Part shown: positions 1-7,000 of the stretch, one piece after another
Position numbering within the stretch: the stretch's first letter is position 1
Layout: each line of letters begins with the position of its first letter
Source of the DNA: Syntrophorhabdus sp. PtaB.Bin184
GTDB lineage: Bacteria; Desulfobacterota; Syntrophorhabdia; Syntrophorhabdales; Syntrophorhabdaceae
DNA: 9,222 nucleotides
Reading direction: 5' to 3'
Assembly (NCBI GenBank): GCA_002067555.1
Contig: MVQQ01000112.1
Coordinates: 1 to 9,222, forward strand
Translations under genes and position numbers: made by a program
Notes under the pieces: generated by a model
Databases searched by the model: none
Told to the model about the DNA's origin: nothing
What the model saw: the letters and a program-made list of their open reading frames with translations, nothing else

Positions 1-29
1 GTGGTGTCGCCGGAATGATATGAGAGGTT

Positions 30-923
30 TCACCGAAAGTGTTCCAGCAGTATAAGTGACGCCTTTTCGATAAGGTTCTGTTCTCCGCCCGGTTTCTCCG
101 AGAGTTTTTCATGGACAAGGATGGTACCGTCTTCGTTCCCCAGGGAGAGGGAAAGGTCGATCCTGTCGTCTTCCATCCGTGCGTGGATGCCGAGCGGGAT
201 GCTGCATCCGCCTCCCACCGCCGCCTGGACGGCCCTCTCGATGGCGACCTCGCGGTGCGTCCTTTCGTGGTCGATCACCCCGAGGAGCCCGGCTGCCTCA
301 TCCCCCCGGCGGATCTCGATGCCGATGGCACCCTGACCGGCCGTGGGTACCATGATGTCCGCGGGAATGATCTCGGTGATGACCTGTTCAAGCCCCAGCC
401 GCCTGATCCCTGCGGCCGCAAGGATGATGCCGTCGAGGTTCTCCGCCGTCAGCTTCCGCATTCGGGTGTCGACATTGCCCCTCAAAGGGACAACCTGCAC
501 CCCCGCACGGTATCGCAGGAGCTGGGCCCTCCGGCGCGTGCTTCCCGTTCCCACACGGCTGCCGCTGCGAAGCTCGCTTACGCTCCCGAGTCGCGTCGAG
601 ACGAAGGCATCCCTCGGGTCCTCGCGGACCATGACCGCGGCTATGACGAGGCCTCCGGCAAGCTCGGCGGGGAGGTCCTTCATGCTGTGGACGGCGATGT
701 CGATGTCTCCGCGGACGAGCTCCTCCTCTATTTCCTTGACGAAAAGGCCCTTTCCCCCTATCTGCGCAAGAGGCTTGTCCCAGATGGTGTCACCCGTCGT
801 CCTGATGGTCCGTATCGGGAATTCGTGGCCGGGGTTGGCCTCTCTCAGCGCATCCACCACTATCTGTGTCTGCCTGAGGGCAAGCTTAGAGCCCCTTGTT
901 CCCACTATCCATGTCGTCTTCAT
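30..923 (-). CDS. hemC: Hydroxymethylbilane synthase (porphobilinogen deaminase)
   Basis: A complete 297-residue protein, the usual family length. It polymerises four porphobilinogen molecules into hydroxymethylbilane in the cytoplasm, the step before uroporphyrinogen III synthase. Seen in the sequence: the N-terminal GTRGSKLAL motif (residues 8-16), VHSMKDLP (78-85) with the catalytic aspartate D83, the arginine-rich GTGSTRRRAQ stretch (125-134) that binds substrate carboxylates, PLRGNVDTR (146-154), and GGGCSIPLG (237-245), where C240 is the cysteine that carries the dipyrromethane cofactor. The ATG start at 923 has GAGG six bases upstream and puts the GTRGSK motif at the expected distance from the N terminus. 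Its first 38 bases overlap the end of hemA in another frame, which suggests translational coupling. It is the last gene visible in the operon. The 29 bases beyond its TGA show no start codon for a next gene on this strand. Confidence 0.97.
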   Translation of the reverse strand: MKTTWIVGTRGSKLALRQTQIVVDALREANPGHEFPIRTIRTTGDTIWDKPLAQIGGKGLFVKEIEEELVRGDIDIAVHSMKDLPAELAGGLVIAAVMVREDPRDAFVSTRLGSVSELRSGSRVGTGSTRRRAQLLRYRAGVQVVPLRGNVDTRMRKLTAENLDGIILAAAGIRRLGLEQVITEIIPADIMVPTAGQGAIGIEIRRGDEAAGLLGVIDHERTHREVAIERAVQAAVGGGCSIPLGIHARMEDDRIDLSLSLGNEDGTILVHEKLSEKPGGEQNLIEKASLILLEHFR

Positions 924-2184
924 CGTTATCCTCGAATTGAAAAAGCTTCTTCAGCGTGTCGAACACGGCGGGGTCCCCGTTCTCCTTGAGGAGCGCCAGG
1001 TAGGGATGGACGAGCTTGTTCATGAGCGACCTCGTCATGGCGTCGATATTGCTCACTGTCTCCTCGTCGTCGACCCCCATCCTGCCGAGGGCCCTTTTCA
1101 TCTCTTTCGTTCGTATCTCCTCGGCCCGGCCCATGATGTGGCTGATGAGGGGATTGGTGTCCACCTTCCTGAGCCAGTCGGAGAACCGCGCCGCCTCGTC
1201 ATCGATGATGACCTGCGCCTTCTCGGATTCACGGACCCTGTCGGAGAGGTGCTTCTGGGACAGTTCCTTGAGGTCGTCTATGTCATAGAGGTAAACATTG
1301 TCCATGTCATTGACCGCGGGATCGACGTCGCGGGGAACGGCGATGTCGATGAAGAATATGGGCCTGTTCCTCCTTTTCTTCATCACCGCCTGAAGCCTTG
1401 CGGAGTCGATGAGGGGCTCCTCGGACCCCGTTGAGGCAAGGACCATGTCGACATCGACGATGAGGTCGAAGAGCGTTTCGAAGGGTTTGGCCTTTCCGAT
1501 GATCTCCTCGGCCAGTTTCTGAGCCTTCGCATAGGTCCTGTTGGTGATGAGGATATCGGAGATCCCTTCCTTCTGAAAGTATTTCAGCGCCACCTCGCAC
1601 ATCTCTCCGGCGCCGATGACGAGTATCTTCTTTTCGTCGAGGGTCCCGAATATGCGTTTTGCGAGCTCCACGGCCATGGAGCTGATGGACAGGGGGTTGT
1701 AACCGATCCGCGTCTCCGTCCGTATGCGCTTGGCGACGTTAAATGTCTTGTGGAAGGTCTTGTTGAGGAAAAAACCTGTCGATCTTGCCGAAGCGGCAAT
1801 GCGGTACGCGTCTTTCACCTGGCCCAGTATCTCCGGTTCGCCGATGACCATGGAGTCGAGGCCTGAGGCGACGAGGAAGAGGTGGCGGAAGGCTTCTACG
1901 CCGGAGAGACAGTACGTGTACGCCGTGAACCAGTCATCAGGTGCCGTGAAGGCCCGGGAAAGGACACGACGGACCTTCTCCGTCATCTCCTGAGCGTCCT
2001 CGCCGGAGAAATAGATCTCCGTCCTGTTGCAAGTGGAGACGATGACCGATTCCGGAACGCCCTCTTCACGGAGCCTCTTCAGGAGTCCCGGTATGGATTC
2101 TTCCTTGATATAGAGTTTTTCCCGCACCTCGAGGGGTGCCGTGTTGTGGTTGAGTCCGAGTATGCCGATCGCCCGTTTCTTCAT
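886..2184 (-). CDS. hemA: Glutamyl-tRNA reductase
   Basis: A 432-residue enzyme that reduces glutamyl-tRNA(Glu) with NADPH to glutamate-1-semialdehyde, the first committed step of C5-pathway tetrapyrrole synthesis. Seen: GLNHNTAPLEVREKL (residues 10-24), STCNRTEIY (50-58) with catalytic C52, GLDSMVIGEPEILGQV (108-123), and the nucleotide-binding GAGEM (191-195); the C-terminal helical dimerisation region follows. The frame is open upstream to 2295, but that stretch lies inside ccsA and is unlike the family. I chose the ATG at 2184, which begins MKKRAIGILGLNHN. A GTG two codons earlier (2190-2188) overlapping the ccsA TGA is the only close alternative. No strong ribosome binding site is seen, so translation is probably coupled to ccsA, whose stop lies 2 nt upstream. 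The last residues are very acidic (EDNDEDDMD) and overlap hemC. Heme feedback is known for some family members but cannot be read here. Confidence 0.96.
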   Translation of the reverse strand: MKKRAIGILGLNHNTAPLEVREKLYIKEESIPGLLKRLREEGVPESVIVSTCNRTEIYFSGEDAQEMTEKVRRVLSRAFTAPDDWFTAYTYCLSGVEAFRHLFLVASGLDSMVIGEPEILGQVKDAYRIAASARSTGFFLNKTFHKTFNVAKRIRTETRIGYNPLSISSMAVELAKRIFGTLDEKKILVIGAGEMCEVALKYFQKEGISDILITNRTYAKAQKLAEEIIGKAKPFETLFDLIVDVDMVLASTGSEEPLIDSARLQAVMKKRRNRPIFFIDIAVPRDVDPAVNDMDNVYLYDIDDLKELSQKHLSDRVRESEKAQVIIDDEAARFSDWLRKVDTNPLISHIMGRAEEIRTKEMKRALGRMGVDDEETVSNIDAMTRSLMNKLVHPYLALLKENGDPAVFDTLKKLFQFEDNDEDDMDSGNKGL

Positions 2185-2186
2185 GG

Positions 2187-3002
2187 TCACACGTAGGCAT
2201 GCAGGCTCTTGAGGAGGAAATTGACCCCAAGGAAGGTGAAAAGGACGAGAAGGAAGCCGAGGATCATCATGTAGGCCGTCCTTCTTCCCCGCCATCCGAG
2301 AGCAAGCCTGTTATGAAAGAGGATTGCGTACACTATCCACGTGATGAGCGACCATGTTTCCTTGGGATCCCACCGCCAGTAGGAACCCCAGGCAAAACCG
2401 GCCCAGATGGAGCCTGTTATTATGCCCGCGGTGAGGAAGGGAAAACCCAGGGACATGCACCGGTAGTTGATCCTGTCCAGGGTTTCGAGAGAGGGGAACC
2501 TGTCGGAAAAGGGGAAGGACCTCTTTCTCTTGATCTCCTTCTCTATGAGGAGATAGAGGATGGATATGAAAAAACCGACGACGAATATCCCGTTTCCCAG
2601 GAATGAAAGGACGGTGTGGACGGGAAGCCAGGCGCTCCTCAGTGCCGGGATGAGGGGCCGTATCTCGCTCGGGAAGCCGAGCGACATGATGACGATGAGA
2701 GTGACAAGGGGCGCGATGATGCTTCCCACCATCTCCACCCGGTAGGCCTTCCTTATATATATGAAGAAACCGGCGATGCACAGCGCCAGGAAGGAGAGGG
2801 ATTCGTAGATGTTCGTGATGGGGGTGTAGCCGGCCTCGAAGAAGCGCGCCACCGTGGAGGCGAAGTGGACCACGAAGGCGGCGGCAAGAAGGTAATACCC
2901 CGGTTTCTCGAAGCGCGGCCTGTTCGAAGCGAGACTCACGGCATAGACGAGGGTTGACGCGAGATAGAGGCCGAGGGCCGTGTTGTAGAGATAAACGTTC
3001 AT
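2187..3002 (-). CDS. ccsA: CcsA/ResC-type cytochrome c biogenesis (heme handling) membrane protein
   Basis: A 271-residue integral membrane protein with about eight hydrophobic segments. It carries the tryptophan-rich WWD heme-handling signature, WGSYWRWDPKETW at residues 205-217, continuing into SLITWIVYAILFH. Histidines H129 (LPVHT), H230 (end of the helix after WWD) and H268 (SLHAY at the C terminus) sit where the heme-ligand histidines of system II CcsA proteins are found. Known role: with CcsB/ResB it moves heme across the membrane and attaches it to apocytochromes c. No ResB-like partner gene is visible here. The ATG overlaps the preceding TGA as ATGA and has AAAGGG five bases upstream. 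A HemX-like gene, related to CcsA and linked to control of HemA levels in Bacillus, is the main alternative because the gene directly precedes hemA; the intact WWD and histidines favour CcsA. Databases may label it CcsB. Confidence 0.9.
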   Translation of the reverse strand: MNVYLYNTALGLYLASTLVYAVSLASNRPRFEKPGYYLLAAAFVVHFASTVARFFEAGYTPITNIYESLSFLALCIAGFFIYIRKAYRVEMVGSIIAPLVTLIVIMSLGFPSEIRPLIPALRSAWLPVHTVLSFLGNGIFVVGFFISILYLLIEKEIKRKRSFPFSDRFPSLETLDRINYRCMSLGFPFLTAGIITGSIWAGFAWGSYWRWDPKETWSLITWIVYAILFHNRLALGWRGRRTAYMMILGFLLVLFTFLGVNFLLKSLHAYV

Positions 3003-3643
3003 GAGAGCCCTTTGCCGAGGACCTTCTTCATGCCCTTGAGGCCGCGCCTCACGACGTCGCCCACCTCCATGGAGGCTATGCTTTTCATGATGGCCTTGCG
3101 CCTCAACGGGTCAGGGACGGTGTCGATGAGGTGTTTTCTCAAGGTGCCTATGATTCGCGTGTAGGCGACATAGTCCTTTGTCACCGTCTTCTCGATGGCT
3201 TGCCGTATCTTCTTCGATGCCATGGGGAGGACCCCGGAAGTGGATATGGCTATCGTAATATCACCCTTTCTTATAATGGAAGGGACGATGAAATCGCATT
3301 CCTTCGGCTTATCGACGACATTGATGAGGACGCCCTTCTTCACCGCGTCCTCGCGTACGGTGCCGTTCGTGTCCCTGTCGTCGGTGCAGGCGAACACCAC
3401 CGAAACGTTGTCGAGGTCACCAGGGCGGTACCCCCGCAAGAGGAGGTGCAATGCTCCCCTGTCGGCGAGGCTTGCCAGTTTCTTCGTCACCTTCGGGCTG
3501 ACGACCGTCACTGACGCGTTGAACTTTAGGAGCATCAGGGCCTTGCGCTCGGCGACGCTCCCGCCGCCGACGACAAGGCATTCTTTTCCCGTCACATCGA
3601 GGAAAAGGGGATAGTAATGATGTTTCTCAGTATCTGATCTCAA
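2999..3643 (-). CDS. sirC: Precorrin-2 dehydrogenase (siroheme synthase N-terminal domain family)
   Basis: A 214-residue protein of the SirC/Met8/CysG N-domain family, which oxidises precorrin-2 to sirohydrochlorin with NAD+ and in some members also inserts iron. Seen: YYPLFLDVTGKECLVVGGGSVAERK (spanning residues 10-34; a Rossmann glycine motif at 26-28), FACTDDRDTN (84-93), INVVDKPKECDFIVPS (107-122) with D111 at the conserved acidic position, and ISTSGVLPMASKKIRQAI (133-150). There is no methyltransferase domain, so precorrin-2 must be made by another protein. No ATG lies in frame before the Rossmann motif. I place the start at TTG 3643, which gives the usual short N terminus and overlaps acyP by 17 nt; the frame is open further to 3757, but that part runs through acyP and is not family-like. 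Sirohydrochlorin feeds siroheme, cobalamin or, in some anaerobes, the alternative Ahb heme route; the window does not show which. Confidence 0.9.
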   Translation of the reverse strand: MRSDTEKHHYYPLFLDVTGKECLVVGGGSVAERKALMLLKFNASVTVVSPKVTKKLASLADRGALHLLLRGYRPGDLDNVSVVFACTDDRDTNGTVREDAVKKGVLINVVDKPKECDFIVPSIIRKGDITIAISTSGVLPMASKKIRQAIEKTVTKDYVAYTRIIGTLRKHLIDTVPDPLRRKAIMKSIASMEVGDVVRRGLKGMKKVLGKGLS

Positions 3644-3902
3644 AGGTAGGGAACCTGCCGGTATGATCTTCCCAGGAGACGTCCGATGTCTCGACGAAGG
3701 CCCCGCGGGGGCCGCTGCGGGACCACGCGACCAGCTTCTCGACGGCATCTTTCTCACCTTCGCAGACTATTTCCACGCCGCCGTCGGGGAGGTTTCTGAC
3801 CCAGCCCGTCAGCCCAAGGCCCTCTGCCTCGCGCTGGGTGCTGTACCGAAAGAAGACGCCCTGCACTATCCCGTGTACGACTATATGCGCTCGTGCCTGC
3901 AT
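3627..3902 (-). CDS. acyP: Acylphosphatase
   Basis: A complete 91-residue protein, the normal size for this small alpha/beta family, which hydrolyses acyl phosphates such as acetyl phosphate or carbamoyl phosphate. Both signatures are present: GIVQGVFFRYSTQREA (residues 11-26), whose R19 binds the phosphate, and GWVRNLPDGGVEI (33-45), whose N37 orients the water. The ATG at 3902 has GAGGT about 12 bases upstream, a rather long spacing; no other in-frame start lies between it and the divergent spacer. It is the first gene of the minus-strand run and its end overlaps the following precorrin-2 dehydrogenase gene if that gene starts at TTG 3643. Its role in a tetrapyrrole operon is unknown; it may simply share the promoter. 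Confidence 0.95.
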   Translation of the reverse strand: MQARAHIVVHGIVQGVFFRYSTQREAEGLGLTGWVRNLPDGGVEIVCEGEKDAVEKLVAWSRSGPRGAFVETSDVSWEDHTGRFPTFEIRY

Positions 3903-3966
3903 GGTGAAAAAGCGACCTCATGGATGCCGCATAACCCGCCAACGCCCGTCCATAAACATTTTATTG

Positions 3967-3993
3967 TTGGCAAGGGGTTTTTTGTATTATACT
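3967..3993 (+). promoter_or_regulatory. Candidate promoter of the activase-corC operon
   Basis: A -35-like TTGGCA (3967-3972) and a -10-like TATACT (3988-3993) are each one base from the sigma-70 consensus, but the 15-base spacer is short. TTGTTG at 3964-3969 would give an 18-base spacer with a weaker -35. Transcription from here would start near 4000 and leave a leader of about 48 bases. The -10 overlaps the minus-strand -10, so the two directions may compete for polymerase. Confidence 0.35.
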
Positions 3994-4001
3994 TATCACA
4001 A
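3982..4001. repeat. Imperfect inverted repeat TTGT-N12-ACAA over both -10 elements
   Basis: The 20-base site TTGTATTATACTTATCACAA is partly symmetric: the outer TTGT/ACAA and two inner TA pairs match their reverse complement. It covers the -10 candidates of both divergent genes, a natural place for a shared repressor. The right arm resembles half-sites of Rex or CRP/FNR-family regulators, but the arm spacing is two bases longer than the usual Rex site. No regulator gene is present nearby, so this is a weak candidate. Confidence 0.25.
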
Positions 4002-4013
4002 CATTCCCATAAA
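3986..4013 (-). promoter_or_regulatory. Candidate promoter of the acyP-hemC operon
   Basis: Read on the minus strand, a perfect -10 hexamer TATAAT lies at 3991-3986. A weak -35 match, TTTATG, lies at 4013-4008 with a 16-base spacer. A start near 3979 would give a leader of about 75 bases before acyP. The call rests on sequence likeness only; the -35 is poor, and AT-rich spacers often hold chance TATAAT matches. Confidence 0.35.
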
Positions 4014-4034
4014 ATCCAGTTGTGTTGGCCACTT

Positions 4035-4040
4035 GGGGGA
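4035..4040 (+). promoter_or_regulatory. Ribosome binding site fixing the activase start
   Basis: GGGGGA ends seven bases before the ATG at 4048. It supports that codon as the start rather than the longer open frame reaching back to 3838, which would run antisense through acyP. Confidence 0.7.
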
Positions 4041-4047
4041 AAGCGAT

Positions 4048-7000
4048 ATGTACAGGCTGGGTATAGATATCGGTTCGGTTAGCGTTAACGTAGCAGTTGT
4101 CAACGAGAACGGGAAGGTCGTAAAGTCTCAGTACATCCGCCATAAAGGGAAGCCTTTTGTCGTGGCGAAGGAGGCCATTGAAGAGGCCGCCGGGGCCTAT
4201 GAGGTGGAGTTCATCGCGACCACGGGGACCGGGGCGAAGGTCTTTGCATCCCTTGTGGGGGCAGCCTTCGTCAACGAGATCGTCGCCATTTCACGGGCCA
4301 TGGGCAAACTGTACCCGTCCACGGGAAGCGTTGTCGACATTGGCGGAGAGGATTCGAAGCTTATCGTCTTCGAGCCTTCCGGGCGAAAGGGCTTTCCCTT
4401 GCGTGTCAAGGATTTCTCGATGAATGCACTTTGCGCCGCCGGGACGGGGGCTTTCCTCGACCAGCAGGCATCGCGCTTAAGATTCACCATAGAGGAATTC
4501 AGCGAGGTGGCCTTGAAGGCGAGGAACATTCCCCGCATAGCCGGGCGGTGTACCGTCTTCGCGAAATCGGATATGATCCACCTCCAGCAGATAGCAACGC
4601 CCGATTACGAAATAGTTGCGGGACTGTGCTACGCACTGGCGCGCAATTTCAAGGGCAATATCGCCAAGGGCAAGGACGTGAGGACGCCTGTCGCTTTCAT
4701 CGGCGGCGTGGCGGCGAACGCCGGGATGAGAACGGCCCTCAGGGAGGTTTTCGGTTTGACGGACGACACCTTCTTCGTCCCCGAGAACTTCACATCCGTC
4801 GGTGCCGCAGGGGCTGTCTACGCGGTCCTTGAAGACCCGTCGCTCAAGGTGCCCTTTGCCGGACTTGACGGGCTCAATGCCTATCTCAACGAGGAAAGAC
4901 AGGAGGCCACGCACGAGCCGCTTTCCCTCTCGGCCGCGAATATGAACGTGGCCTACGACATGAAACCCGTGACGCGCGGGATAAAGGTGTACCTGGGCGT
5001 TGACGTGGGATCCATCTCCACGAACCTCGTTCTCATTGACCAGGGAAGGAACGTCCTCGCCAAGAGATACCTCATGACGGAGGGCCGGCCGCTCGAGGCG
5101 GTCAAGAGAGGTCTTGCGGAGATAGGGGCAGAGGTCGGCGATATGGTGGAGATCATCGGAGCAGGTACGACGGGGTCCGGCCGTTACCTGACGGCCGATT
5201 TCATCGGCGCCGACATCGTCCGCAACGAGATCACCGCCCAGGCCCAGGCGGCCATCGCCATCGACCCCCGGGTGGATACCATCTTCGAGATAGGCGGCCA
5301 GGATTCCAAGTACATCAGCATCGACAATGGCGTAATAGTCGATTTCGAGATGAACAAGGCCTGCGCGGCAGGCACGGGCTCCTTCCTGGAAGAGCAGGCG
5401 GAAAGGCTCGACATTTCCATTAAGGAAGAGTTCGGCGCCCTTGCCCTTAAGTCGAAGAGACCGGTGAAGATGGGGGAACGGTGCACGGTTTTCATCGAAT
5501 CCGACGTCATTCACCAGCAGCAGCGCGGCGCGGCCAGGGAAGACATTGTCTCGGGGCTTGCCTATTCCATCGTGCAGAACTACCTCAACAAGGTCGTTGT
5601 CGACAGAAGGGTGGGCAGGCGGATATTCTTCCAGGGCGGCACGGCCTTCAACAAGGGCGTCGTCGCGGCTTTCGAGAAGGTGCTTGGCATGCCGATAACG
5701 GTTCCTCCCCACCACGATGTGACGGGCGCGATCGGTGTCGCCATCCTGGCGATGAAGGAGAAGACCTGGGAGAAGAGCGGATTCAAGGGGTTTGACCTCA
5801 GCAAGAGATCCTACACAGTCGAGACCTTCGAATGCAAGGGGTGCGAGAACCTCTGCGAGATACGCAAGGTGACCGTCGAGAACGAGACACCCCTCTATTA
5901 CGGAAGCAGGTGCGAGAAGTACGATGTCGTGCGCAGGGGCGAGAAGAAGGAAATGGCGGACCTCTTTTCGATGCGGGAGGAGATCCTCAACGAGATCTAC
6001 GACAGGAAGGCCGGAAAGCCCACGATAGGCATACCGAAGGTGCTTCACATGCACGAGCTTTTGCCGTTCTGGAAGAGCTTCCTGACAGAACTGGGATTCC
6101 ATGTCGTTGTCTCCGACAAGACGAACAAGAAGACCGTGAGGGACGGTGTGGAGAATATCATCGTGGAAAGCTGCTTTCCCATAAAGCTTGCTCACGGTCA
6201 CGTGATGAACCTTCTGCAGAAGGGGATCGACAACATCTTCATCCCCAGTGTCATCAGCCTGAGCAAGCCGTCGAAGCACGCGAGAAACTCCTTTGCCTGC
6301 CCCTACGCGCAGTCTCTTCCGTACACCATCAAGGGGTCCATCAATTTCGATGACAGGCAGGCCCGGATCCTCACTCCTATCATTCGTTTTGGAGAGGGAG
6401 ACGAAGCCGTTCTCGCAAATCTTGTGGAGCACTTCAAGCCCTTCGGCAAGTCGAAAAGAAGCGTAAGAAAGGCCTTCGAGGCGGCGCGTCATGTCCAGGA
6501 TTCCTTCTACCGGCGCCTCACGGAAATGGGCAGGGCCTTTCTCGACGAGATGCGTCCCGATGACAAGGTCATGGTTGTCGTCGGCAGGCCGTATAACAGT
6601 GCCGACCCGGGGGCGAACCTCAATATCCACAAGAAACTGATGAATCTGGGTGTTCCGGCGATACCCATGGACATGCTGCCCGTGAACGACGTGACCGAAG
6701 ACAGCGTCGATCTCGAGCACATGTACTGGGGTTACGGGCAAAAGATATTGAAGGCGGCCCGGGCGGTGAAGAACAACAGGAATCTTTATGCAATATACGT
6801 GACGAGCTTTGGTTGCGGCCCCGATTCCTTCATATCTCATTTTTTCAAGAGGATCATGGGGAACAAGCCGTACCTGTCGCTGGAGATAGACGAGCACAGC
6901 GCCGACGCGGGGATAGTCACGAGGCTCGAGGCGTTTCTCGACAGCATAACCAACGCCCGGTTCGACGATGGAATCATCGAGCGCAGGACGATACCCTTCG

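Noticed and set aside
1..29. A possible downstream gene (such as hemD or a cobA-hemD fusion) after hemC
   Set aside because: It would be expected from operon logic, but the 29 bases show no start codon in a usable position, so nothing can be annotated.
111..1434. Long plus-strand open frames (292 and 363 codons) opposite hemC and hemA
   Set aside because: They are shadows of the minus-strand genes: low-complexity translations, no motifs, and hemC and hemA carry all catalytic residues on the other strand.
2185..2295. A 37-codon upstream extension of hemA
   Set aside because: It lies inside ccsA in another frame and is proline-rich and not family-like; the ATG at 2184 gives the standard N terminus.
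3968..3986. A possible sigma-54 promoter (TGGCA followed by TTTTTTGT) before the activase gene
   Set aside because: The -24 TGGCA is present, but there is no GC at the required distance; the nearest TTG is about three bases off, so the spacing rule is broken.
3838..4047. A 70-codon upstream extension of the activase frame
   Set aside because: It runs antisense through acyP and the promoter spacer and encodes a sequence unlike the family; the ATG at 4048 has a good ribosome binding site and a typical N terminus.
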